A DNA stretch of 60,000 nucleotides from Hydractinia symbiolongicarpus (lineage: Eukaryota > Cnidaria > Hydrozoa > Anthoathecata > Hydractiniidae), in the NCBI RefSeq assembly GCF_029227915.1, contig NC_079880.1:22756501-22816500 (forward strand). The letters run 5' to 3'. This document shows, piece after piece, positions 13,301 to 25,300 of the stretch (position 1 is its first letter; each line of letters starts with the position of its first letter). Both the position numbers and the translations under genes were made by a program. Under the pieces are notes generated by a model. That model did no database searches, had not been told where the DNA came from, and saw nothing but the letters and a program-made list of their open reading frames with translations.

Positions 13301-16300
13301 TTAAATTAACTAGAGCATGGAAAAGGTTAGGTGTCCTGTACCTTAATACAGCTTTTGGACGAATGTTCTCATGATGTAATACCAAAGAAAAACATGTTAA
13401 ACAAAGTTTAAAAAATCTTTTTAAAAGGGGAAAGAGGAATCAAAAATGTCTAGAAATATATTTAATGCCAAAAACATATAGCTGCCAACACATCATTGCG
13501 TTCAATGTTGTTTCAAATTTGCACTCGTGGTTAATACGTCTTACAAAATTCATTTTTTTATTTGGTTTTGTTTTAAGGCTGGCTTTCCTGCATATGCAGA
13601 AAGAAAAAAAAATATTTGTCATGGTGACCCAAAAACATTTTTCCAGCCGGCGCTATATTACTGACCCAGTTGGGTGACGGCAAACACAAATATTTTTAAA
13701 TCCTGCCTAATAGTTAAAAAAGCTTGAACATATTTCCGTGTCACAAAATCACAACTGGAAAGGACAAACAAATGACCATGGTTGGCACTCCAAAACGATA
13801 GGTATTGTCTAACCGCATTAACAGGACATAAATTCCTCCAATGTTGGCTAGGCGAATTTAAAAAAATAGATAGCCTCATCAGACCTTTCATATTCGTTTC
13901 AGCCTTAATATTTTAACTTGACAAATATTATCCTCATTATTTTTTATATATTCTTAGCGTGACTATAGCCTGAAAATATATAATTCCGTAAAAATTTTCA
14001 TTTAAAACAAAAATTCCAGGTTGGACATATTCTTAGGATATTCTTAACTTCTGACATCTCAGAGTATATTCTTATTAGAAAAGTATGTAAAATAGACTTG
14101 GTAAGGTCCGCAACACAAGGGAAAGTTGAGCTTTGATATTTGAAATTCTCTACCAGATACTCTAAAAAACAGTAGATCATCTTAATGTTACATCAGCTGT
14201 TCTTTGGCTTTCTCAGTTAGCTAGCTAGTATTCTCTGGATAAAAGTCTAATCATTTTTTTTACTTCAATTACTAAACTTCGCTTTGTCTCAAAGAAAATG
14301 GATTTTAGATGTATACAATTGTTTGATACATTTCCAATAAGTTCTCTTTGTGACGTTATATCATTGTACATTTTTCTTCTTTATAAAAAACATTTGAAAC
14401 TAACACCATTTTTTTATACTCAACAACAAAAGTTTGTTTTTTACATTTTGGATTCGAATTATATTCTAATGCGATAGCTTTATAAAAGTAGCAGCCCCAG
14501 AATGCAAAAATGGAAGATAAAGATGAACAAACAAACTTAAACTAGCGACGTGATCAGTAAACATTGAAATGCTTTGTTTAAAATAACTTTTTCAGAAAAA
14601 ACCTTCTTCACTTTGTTTTTTTCTTTTAAGTTGATATCCAACTTGTTTCCATGAGATACATGTGCTAAATTAGGGGTAAAAGGATATTATTTTTAACCAT
14701 CATCCCACTATACGGCTATAACATAAATAACACCGCGCCCCAGGAGAGCAAATGCATGAGCCTGAAGAAAGTGACTGGTGATTTTTGTGCCATGGACAAC
14801 CATCATGGCACAAAAATCAAGTTCACTCCCTAAGGAAATTAATATATAAGATAAGGGTGCTAATAATCATGCATAAAGCAAAAAGATAAACATTTTGGTG
14901 ATGTCAGCAGGACCTGTGCACATACAAAAAAAATTATTTAGCTAGCGAATTTGCACATATACATTGTGTGTAGACCTTGAAATGCTGACTAAGATATTGT
15001 CAAGGTGTCTAGCAGACCATGACTATCCAGGCTAACCCTGAATTTAAACAAGACCCCTGAAATAATTAATTTTTTTTAGAAAACATAAAAACCCTGAAAA
15101 TTTCTTAATGACCAGTTTTTCAAAACTATTGAAATGGACTATTTATACTTTCTAAGAGTAAAAACAATAACCCTGAAATGTTATGACATTACTCAGTAAA
15201 TGACCCTGAAATTGATCCAATAAATCTGCTAGACAACTTGAATGTATCAGATCATGCGCTTTGGTACAGATATTGACTTTCAAAGATTTGATGCCATCGT
15301 CAATCTGTTGGTTCTAAAACGTATTAGTTGGTCCAACTTTGAATAATTGCACCAATTTAGGTCCAAGCTCTTAGAATAGTCACGTATCTGAGAGATGACA
15401 TCATTTAGTTATTTCTACCTGTTTTCAAGTTGCTTGGCCCCAAAATTTTATGTTCAATTAAGAGTGAGGTTTTTTCAAATGGTACATTCTTTATTAGGAA
15501 AAAAACTTCTCCTTTGCAAAGTTGAATTTTTGCCTGGTTTAATTTACAGTTACAGAAAAACTTGCAATAAGTGCAGATGTTTTTGGAGAGTTTGGTGTTT
15601 AAAAGATTCAACCCTTCACTCAAAAAAGCCCTCATTTATTTAAAACATTTTAAATAATACTCTTTGGTAGTAGTACAGCATCAATCTGGGCCTAAAATTA
15701 TTTGTTATTTGTTATGTTACAGTATAAATATATACATTATGATTTCTTGTGATTTAAAGTAAGAATACACAAGTTTAACAATTTGTTTTGTAAAAAAGAA
15801 AGTGTCAGTAAAATTTCAGCCTTTTCATTGTCAGGCACGGATATAGCAAAGCAGAGCACTCAAATATTGACAGAAGAGAGGCATGGAGCTTTGTATAGGC
15901 TTTCAAATAAAAAGTCAAATTTTGCATACTCCAGTATTGCTGCGATCAAACATTTTTGTAAATGTCAATGGCACTGCTAATTAGTATTATTTTAAGAAAA
16001 TGTAAATAGCTCTGTCACATTCATTTAAGACAAATTTAAACGTTGCTGTTTACTAAACTATCATGATAAATCTTGGTCAATAATATGAATACTGAACAGA
16101 CAAACCGAAATAATATCTTCAATAACTGAATCCATATGTTCTATAGTCTTTAAAAAACATGTAACTATTAACAAATTAGCTACACAGTCAAGTAATCCTG
16201 TGCGGCTAATCTTTTTTACAAAAACCTGAAATTATTTTACATGTTCAAGCAAAATTTACTTTGCTTTGAGATATAAATAGTTGAGTTTGTTTCAGGAAAA

Positions 16301-19300
16301 AGAGAAAATCAAAAATTTCAGCTTTATTAAAGTGTGAAAAGACAGTTGTGAAGTGTGTAATACAAAGCTATACAACTGTTAAGAAATCCCCCACTTCAAT
16401 AACATTGGAAAATAACACTACAGCTACAAACTATTTTTGTAAATGCAAGCCATCATACAAAATATCTGGTGTTAAATAGGGATAAATATATTACTATAAC
16501 TATATCACACAGTAAAAACAAAAAGACATATATAATACAATACACAGTTTCAATCTTTTCCTGTTGAACAGTGACTAGACAGTGACAACATGCCTCTGAT
16601 TTTGTCATTTAAAAATTGCCTAAATTCATTAATGTCAAACTCATGAATTTTATCATCATGATGTGCTTTTTCTATCCCAATTAGATGTGCTATATTCAAA
16701 ATGGATGAGCAGGACATAATCATATAATAGAAAAAAGGATATTCAATTTGCATGTATAGCCATCCACAACCTATAAAATAAAGTTCCAGATGTCACCAAA
16801 ATAGTGACCTGGATTTTCCGCAATTGTTTATGGAAGTTCATCAAAATTTTTAATTTTGAGGGTTGACCAATATTTATACCAAAACTCCTAAAAGCCTTAT
16901 AAACAACCTTGACAGGGTTTATGTGCTATGAAGTCTAGTTTCACTGTCTGAAGAACATATCATAGTTATACCTAGAGACATAGAAAGGGTTTGCGTGCTA
17001 TAAAGTATAGTTACTAAAGTCAAGTTGTTCAGGTTAATCTTTACAAAATCCAGTATTAAAGAACTTTCTCAAATTGTTTTTTGATCCATTTTTGAAAATA
17101 GGTGGTGTATCAATAAAAATAATAAAGAAATGCACCTGAACTGTGTCTCTGAGAGCTATTTCTTAGCTAGCAAAATGATTTTTCAACAGGCTGTGTAAAA
17201 GGGTCTGGAAACAAAAATGGCATTTGCAAAGTGCACAAGCAGGCAAACAACAAGTGTGCTAGATTTAAAAGATTCATTAACATTAATGAGAAACATAATT
17301 TTTCATCTAGTGAAAGCAAAGAATTATATACCGGATTTTTTCTTGTTACAACCATTACATTTTAAGTCAGTAATTCTTGAGATATGAGCTAGAAATAATC
17401 CTAGTGATACTGATGCAACATAAACCTATGTAAACATACGTAAAAAGCGTTTTTTACCCAAATAAATCTTGTTTCACAAAGTTGCCTATTGCAAGTTTTT
17501 TATATAGTCATTGTTTCTAATGCATAAATTATTATTTTTGTCAAAAACTTTATAATTGTACATTGATAACACAATATTTTTATATTATATAATAAAATTT
17601 TATCAACAACTTTATCAATGTCGAGAAAACATGTGCTCCCTGGAATTGAAATAATTTTAATTATTATGCACAAAAATTAAAAAGTCAGCCCTGTTTGCCA
17701 GGCTGGACGCTATGATATGGAATTTATTTAGCCTCCTTTGCTGGGAGAGAGCTTTCAAGGAAATTTTTCGGCCTGCTTTGCTGAGATCTTGCTTTGATTA
17801 AGTGAGATCCCAATTCAGCCAACATGTTCCCATAGGGTAACAAGTTTTGTTTTGTGAGATCTCAGCGAACCAAGTCAGCCTGTTTTAAAGGGCTGATTTT
17901 TTTTCCATGTGTTAGCCACCTAAGATAAGTTAGACAGACATTAACCATCTGTGTCTACAACTCAACAATTTTGAAATTGTTTTTGTTTTTTACCCTTTTT
18001 AACTTTAGAAGGACTGAGTACTAATTTCAAATAAACTGCCTTCTGTACAAAAAATGTATATATATAAATTTTTTAAATGTGTATGAACCTACCTATATAT
18101 TTTCTGGATTTTTTAAAGTTTTTGTAATGTTTTTAGACACCTAAAGACAAAACCAGATCTGCAATCGGAATTTTCATTTCTGATGAAAAGAATTGTGATG
18201 AACTGAAAGAAACAATGCAAGCTGTCGGGTTTTCGCATGTCCACTTACCAGAAGTCCAAAAAGCAGTTTTATCATTTTTTCCCCATAGAACAATGTTTTC
18301 CATCTTAATTGCAATTGCAAGAGTTTATCCTCGTGTAAAGAAGTTTGTCATGGTAAGTCATTGTTGTAATGGTGTCCAGTGTTTTTCCTCAGTATGGCTA
18401 ATATTAAAATGATTATAAGGGTGGAAGTACGTGCAGCAGAAATATGGATGGAGATGAAGGGAGCACAATAGTGTGAAGGATATACTGTAAGGTCCTTTTT
18501 AGAAAAAATTAAAAAAAATTTTTTTTTTTTCATGAAAAAAATTCTGAGCTTTCTAACAATGTAACAGAAATCTGTAAAATTCCAAATGAAATTCAGAAAA
18601 TACTTTTTCGGAACAAACTCACTATTAGTTTTAAGGAAAGATTTTAAGCATCTGAAAATTTCAATAGGAAATAAAAAAACATATAATTTAAACAAGGGGC
18701 TTCAAGTGTTTGTTTTTAATTTATTGCATTACAATTTAAATCACGAAACTTTTATTACAACCTAACCACTTAACCATAGTGAGGAAAAATTAACATAAAA
18801 AGTGATCATGTTGTGGCAAGCAAACCTTAGAATATGGATAGCGAAGCCACCAAACAAAAATTAAGTGAATCCAATTTAAAATTTGATCAAAATAAGAAAT
18901 ATTTATATAGCTGTATACATATTCAGAAGTGAAGGTGATCTCTATCGTCGAAAGTGAAAACTTGGGCCGTATATATATGGATACATATAATACTTACCTT
19001 TGTGCATGCAGTTCAAGTAAGATCGCTTTCCTTAATGCTACTTTTCATCTTTGCACATTTTTAATAACAGTGTGTATGTAATAAACACTTGACTCTCCCC
19101 AGTGAAGATATGCTGGGAAATACTTCTGGGCTCTTTTGAGAGTTTCTAATGTAGATTGGGGTAATATTTTTGTTAATGTTTAAAGTTAGTGTTCATGTGT
19201 ATCATTATTTTCTCTAAAAACTAGACAAAATGGATAGAAAATAGATAAAATGAAATAGAATAACAAGAGAAACTCTTATATAGTCTACATTTATTAACAT

Positions 19301-22300
19301 CATTAATAAATCCCTAAATTCTACCAACATCTACCATTGAACATCATCAAGCCATTTAAGGACTTCTTCAAAAGTTGTAAAGTTTCGCTCAATTTTTTTA
19401 ATTCTGTTAAATAAAGGTTTTGATATGCGGGTTGGGATCAGTATCAGTTTGTATGTGTGGGGTTGTGGCGGATGGTCGGGGTTTGCCTTCAAAATTGTGA
19501 TGTGGAGATTTGAAAAGTAAGTAAGGGTAATTTTTTTTGGTATGGGATCCTTACCCTACTGTAATGAGTTTAGTGCTCTAGATTTTCAAGAAATAAATAT
19601 TTTTGTAAAAGGTACTCGTTTTTGTTATTCATACTATTACCGTAAATCTCCAAATAAACGCCCGGGCGTTTATTTAATTTTCCGAGTTTTGAAGGGGGTG
19701 TTTATTAGAGGGAGGCGTTTAAAAGAGGGAGGCGTCTATTTAATTTCAGTTATATTTCTTTTACACAACATAACACAACGTCGGGGGGCTTGTTTAATGT
19801 TTCCTCCTTCCGTATATTGGTGAACACCATTAGCCAACCATTCATTGTACATATCAGAAATAAACCCTTTAAATGGTTTATTCCAGTACACATGAATGGG
19901 CCTTAATGTACTTTGTACACCCACCTGGAATTAGAGCACTTTCGACTTTCATTTTTTTAATGAAACTTTTACCTCGTCGGTCATATGAGCTTCTAATGTA
20001 TCCCTCACAAGAAGCCTTTTACCTAAGAAGAAAGAGCCAACAACTTGTTTGCACCACTGTAGCGTAATTTTCTCGTTCATCCAACCATTGCCTGATGATA
20101 CAACGATACATTTTGTTTTGAACTCTTCATTTAATGCAGCTGACTCTCGTTTAGCTCCGGAAAAAAACGATATATGGTTTCAATTTGATACAGTCTGCTT
20201 TGGCAGCTAGGCAGACAGTAACGCGAACCTTTTCATGACCAGTTGTTTTGATCGTAACATCTTTTTGACTAGTTTTGTTGACGCTACCAACTTATTGATA
20301 AGTTACGCTGGGTCTTTTTGGGCCATTGTTGTTCGCCGTCTGTAAAAGAAGGTATGTAAAAGTTGATCAAAAAAAAACCAGCCTAAAATTTTTCGGGTAA
20401 GGGAATTGATATAAACAGTATAACGTGAAAAACACTGTATTTTTACATGAGTACAAAGGTATTAGTGAGCAGGAAACCCGTTCTAAATTAACGTTAGGGT
20501 TCAAAGTAGAGCCAGGGGCGTAGCCAGCGTCAGTCAGGCTCTGCGATCGACTGACCTACTTTTCTCATTTCAACACGTCGTTTTTTCCACCGCCACCGCC
20601 AACACATGGATGGGCGCACCAATTGTGCATCAGGCACAAATCTTTTCCCGGGCGGCGCACACAAGCCTCGCGCTTCGCACGTCGTTTTCGCAGGATATAA
20701 CAGTATCCACTTTGTTTTGCAGGCTGAGGTGTTGAATCTCTACTTTGTTTCGCAGATAGTCTTTTTCGCAGGATTACCTGCGAAAATTATGCCTATGTAC
20801 GGTCTTGTGTCTTCCATTTATGGTCATTTTGGACGCATCCTATTGGCTAGATGTACGGGTCTTTGACCTCAACGCTCTGAGATACAAGGGTCTTTCTCTT
20901 GACAAATGCTTCAAGAAAAACGAAGAAGAGAAGAAGAGAGGATACAACGAAAGAGTTATGCAAGTAGAAAATGGAACATTAACTCCCCTTGTTTTTGCAA
21001 CAAACGGTGGTATGGGAAGAGAGTGTAAACGATTTTATCAGAGACTGTCTGAAATGATTTCAGAAAAAAGAAACATCAGATTCGCAGAAGCCACGGAGTT
21101 TATTAGAACTAAAATTTCCTTTAGTCTGCTGCGATCAACACTGCTTTGCCTGAGAGGTTGCAGATCCTTCGCTCGGGACCACCAGCTGACAGATATGGAA
21201 CTCGGAAATGTTGTATCACTCATTCGATCTTGAATAATCAAGCGTTGTTAATTATTAAGTGAAACCATGTTGACCTGTAAATTGTTAATAACTTTTTATT
21301 TTATTTTTGTGTTGTTGTAAGTTTATTTATTTATTTGTGGCAAATATATGTAAATGTCCTATTGGCTAGTTAATTTCGCAGGGAGGTTAGAAATTCGCTC
21401 CATATATGGCTATAGAACATACGCAAGAAAGTCAAAAAAAACAAGGCTAGCAATGTTGTGAAGGTGAAGAAAGCATGGTGTGGCTGTCAAACGTGGATCC
21501 GTATTTAGCTTTATAACTTGTATAGAGCTTCATGAAAATTCTCTATACTCAAACCATTCAATTTTTGTATCTGTATGTAAATCTTCAGATTTGTTTTCCT
21601 GTGTAGAAAGCACTTTCAAGTTTTCAGTTAGCTAGCTATTCATCCTCTTCTGTAACTCTGTGTAGACAGCAGATCTTGTAGCTATACAGAATAAAGCTAT
21701 TCTTATAAGCCTTTATAACAGTTTATTTAAGAGAAATATTTTAACTTTTTATCCTGATTGTGGTCAGCTATGATTCAAGACGGTTTTAAATAAGAAGATT
21801 TAGTAGAGCGCGGGCTCTAATTGGGTCTGCGTAGCTCAAAATGAGCATTAAATACTCTAGAACTCTCCATCTACGCCATGGCCCCTCCTGGAAATAATAG
21901 ACAGGGTATATCCCTCGATATTTGTGAGGCTAGCCATGTAAAATATGCACATCTATCTATCTATCCATCCATCCATCCATCCATCCATCCATCCATCCAT
22001 CCATCCATCCATCCATCCATCCATCCATCCATCCATCCATCCATCCATCCATCCATCCAAGATTTTTCCTCATCTGCCTTCAAATAAAAATTTACAACCA
22101 ATATCTATTTTATTTTGCGATAATGACAAACATTCTGGGCAATTTAAACCTAATCCCTTCAGTTTCTTTAAGTTTGAGTAAAGCTACGTTAAAGCGTTCG
22201 GCCCCATATTTTTTAAGCTAGGTTGTCATATGTTATGACAACAAAGCAAAAGAAAAGAAAAAGGAAACGTGTGTATCATCTCGAAGTTGTTCCTTTTGCA

Positions 22301-25300
22301 TTAACCCAAACGTTAGTTAATCAATGTGGCACTTCTAGCACTAATGACGAGACTTCTTCCATTTGTAAAAATCAAACTTTTAACTTCAAATCTTTTTCGT
22401 CAAAGGCATTTCTAAATCGAAACCTTTTAAACTTAAACAAGTTTTATCTGCAGAACCTTGGTAGATTCATTCCCTTCAGGTTTTATTAATGGTATTGGGA
22501 AATATAATGTAGGCACTCACTACGACAAGCTCCACACCTCTGTGATCACGATTATTCTTCCCATTGTAACTTGCAAGAGGTCGTCTTAAGGTTTATTCAT
22601 TGTAGTGAAGGCTCTCAGGTTTGTCTTTTTCAAAGGTCATTTTAAAAACCTTATGAACTTTCTCTTGATATATATACAAAATTGATAAGATCAATGTTAT
22701 GACGATGCTGGCAATGTATCTGTTAAAATTAATAGTTGTCATGCTAACATTTTAAAGCAAAACAGATTAGCGTACATATACATATACTTTTTCTTCTCAT
22801 TGCTTAAATTTAATTGTCTGTAATTCATGCTTTGTACATTATTTCTGAAACATGATGAATCGAATTAAACGTAACATATTTTTACAAATTTTCCAAAAGT
22901 AGTTTAAAATTTTTAAGCAAGAATGTTCCTTACTTAACTAATAGTCCCAACTATGCCCATAATTTTAATATTTGTAACACGATGTGTGGAACGTATTATT
23001 AACACAAGGGTTTTCAATGATTTGTATGAAGACATTTTGTCCATGGTTCCATTTCATTATATTTTTGAATTTTTTATTATATTTATGAAGAAAGAAGATT
23101 TTGATTTGGTTATTTTTTAATGACCTCCAATCTGCAGAAAACTTTATTTTGGTGCTACATATGAAGAAAGAAGAATGAACATTTTAATTATTGCTTTAAT
23201 AACTTTCAATCTATAAAAAACATTATGATGGTGTTGTATTGTCTTATTGCTGGTTTGATCACACCCTTGATGATAAAGATTTTAATGTATTTTATGTTGT
23301 CATTTATTCCCCTTTTTCGATCAATTCGATCAATGTCTTAACGTCTATCGCGTGTGTCACAGAGTCGGTTGTATGGCGTTTCAGTGCTTAAAGGGCGTAA
23401 AAAGCCGTTGGCGTTGACCCGTTGGGGCCCCCCAAACCCACATTTGTGGTTCGACTAAGGTTAATTTTTTTCTGGCTACGCCCCTGAGAGCTCACCTGCA
23501 CGAGAGATCTTTCAATTCGTTATCTTCTCGTCAAACATAGACTTTGCTTTAAACATGATGAGTTAACGAGAAACACGAAGCATATTACCACGCCGTTCTA
23601 GTATCCATTTTAGAATATCATCCTCCAGTTGTTGGTCAGTTAACTTTCTACCACCACCCTCGATCCTCTGACGTTTGTCTTTCATAACTACAATTTTTTC
23701 CTTGTTTTGACGCCATTCTCGTACTCTTTTTACCTCAATCTTGAATTTCAATGCAGCACTTCTGTTTGAATTTATTTCTGCAAACGTTATAACTTGTTTT
23801 TTAAATTCCATAGAATATGTATTACGCTTTTGTTCCTTGTGGGATGTTTCTTGTGAAGCCATCTTTGAGAAAGAAAGTTTCGAATGTTTAACGGGTTTAA
23901 TGCTTACAACATTCGAACATGTTTTAGATTCGAATGTTTTGAAAATAAATCATTGAACTTTTGATTTACCAGTAAACGTGAACACTATGATTTTAACATG
24001 GCTAGAGTGGAGTCTTTTGGTAAATATCAGCTTCTTCACAGGGTAGAAGTTTAATACGTGGTCATCATGTTTACAAAGCCAACTGGACTCCCGTTTTAAA
24101 TGAAAAACTGATTGCTAAACCAGACAGTAGAGATGAAGCCTTGGAAAATGCTAAGTTTGCAATTGGAATTTTTAAAGAAAAGGATGGGGAAACAGAACTG
24201 GTTGGGCATGCCTCAATAGAATTATCAAGTCTCCTTCATCATTTTTTGAACGCTGACCCAAACAACTTTATAAATGTGACAGTGATGAGTAAATGGTTTG
24301 GTCGTTCCTGGTAAATTTGATTGTTTCACCAAATCCAAACGGATTTCATGCGTTGGACGAGAAGCTAAATCACCAAAAGGACACTTAAGCTTGGTTCTCA
24401 CTATGGGCTAACGATGAGCTAACCATAGTGCGCATGTTGTGTTAGCCGATTTCAATTTTTGAGCTACAGGTACCTGATATGTTCATTTCACGTTCACACA
24501 ACAGCGCATCGTTAGCTCTTTTGTAGCCGAAACTAAAACGAGAAGGAGCTATGAAAAAGAAAGAACGAAAAAAAGTCTTGTTGTTATTGTTACTTCGAAG
24601 AAGACGACGTAGCCTAGAAAGAAGAGCATTAACAAAATTGCAAAGAAGGAAAAGATTTTGGGTCAGAGAAATCTTTCTTAGAAGAAAAGAGCTTGGAGAA
24701 TACCATCGTTTATTTCAAGAACTTAAAGTTTCCGACAGAGAGTATTTCTTTAGGTAAAATTATGTTCGCTGATCCTACAGTCAGTTGTATTTGCATATCA
24801 CGATTAGGGTATCGGTGTTAATTTTATTAAGGTACTTGCGCATGTCACCGGACCGATTCGAACATCTGTTGTCGTTGGTTGGTCCAGTAATTCAAAGACA
24901 AGATACTCATATGAGAGAATCGATATCAGCGGAACAGCGGCTGGTCATTACCATAACCCTATTCGGTCCGGGGTTTTTCGAACATACGATCACCGGGGGG
25001 GGGATTCCGCCCCCTCAATAACTTTTCATAGGATTGTTCAAATTGAATCAAACTTGGCACACTTATAGTACGTCATAAAAGGAACAAAATGGCGCCAATA
25101 AACTTTTGCTTACGTCAGCACATTTTCTGTGACGTCATCAGAAGCTTGAAAATTGTTAAAAATGCCACTATCTGTTTAAAATATAATTACTTTTGTTCTA
25201 GAGCGACTTTTTACATTCTGTTTAAAGTTTCTGAAAGCTAAATAAAAGTTATTTAACATATCTTCCGGTTTTTACATGGATCGCATAAAAAATTGCCAAA

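Larger units (their letters stand above)
10598..18136 (+). other. TEX264 intron 1 (7.5 kb)
   Basis: The donor GTGAGT follows exon 1 and the acceptor TTTTTAG precedes exon 2. The intron holds diverged Helitron-like repeats, a pyrimidine-rich stretch, a tyrosine-recombinase relic and a small inverted-repeat element. Outside those entries nothing beyond AT-rich sequence is seen. Confidence 0.7.
20513..23486. mobile_element. hAT-like non-autonomous element
   Basis: The ends are CAGGGGCGTAGCCAG and its exact inverse CTGGCTACGCCCCTG. The 5-bp sequence AGAGC flanks both sides (20508-20512 and 23487-23491). A 5-bp duplication fits some hAT subgroups, so the superfamily is tentative. No transposase is seen; the interior carries a LINE-derived open frame and a tetranucleotide microsatellite. 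From about 22060 to 23400 no gene is recognised. Confidence 0.65.

Noticed and set aside
21878-22181. Open frames with His-Pro-Ser-Ile repeats
   Set aside because: They are read-through of the ATCC microsatellite in two frames.
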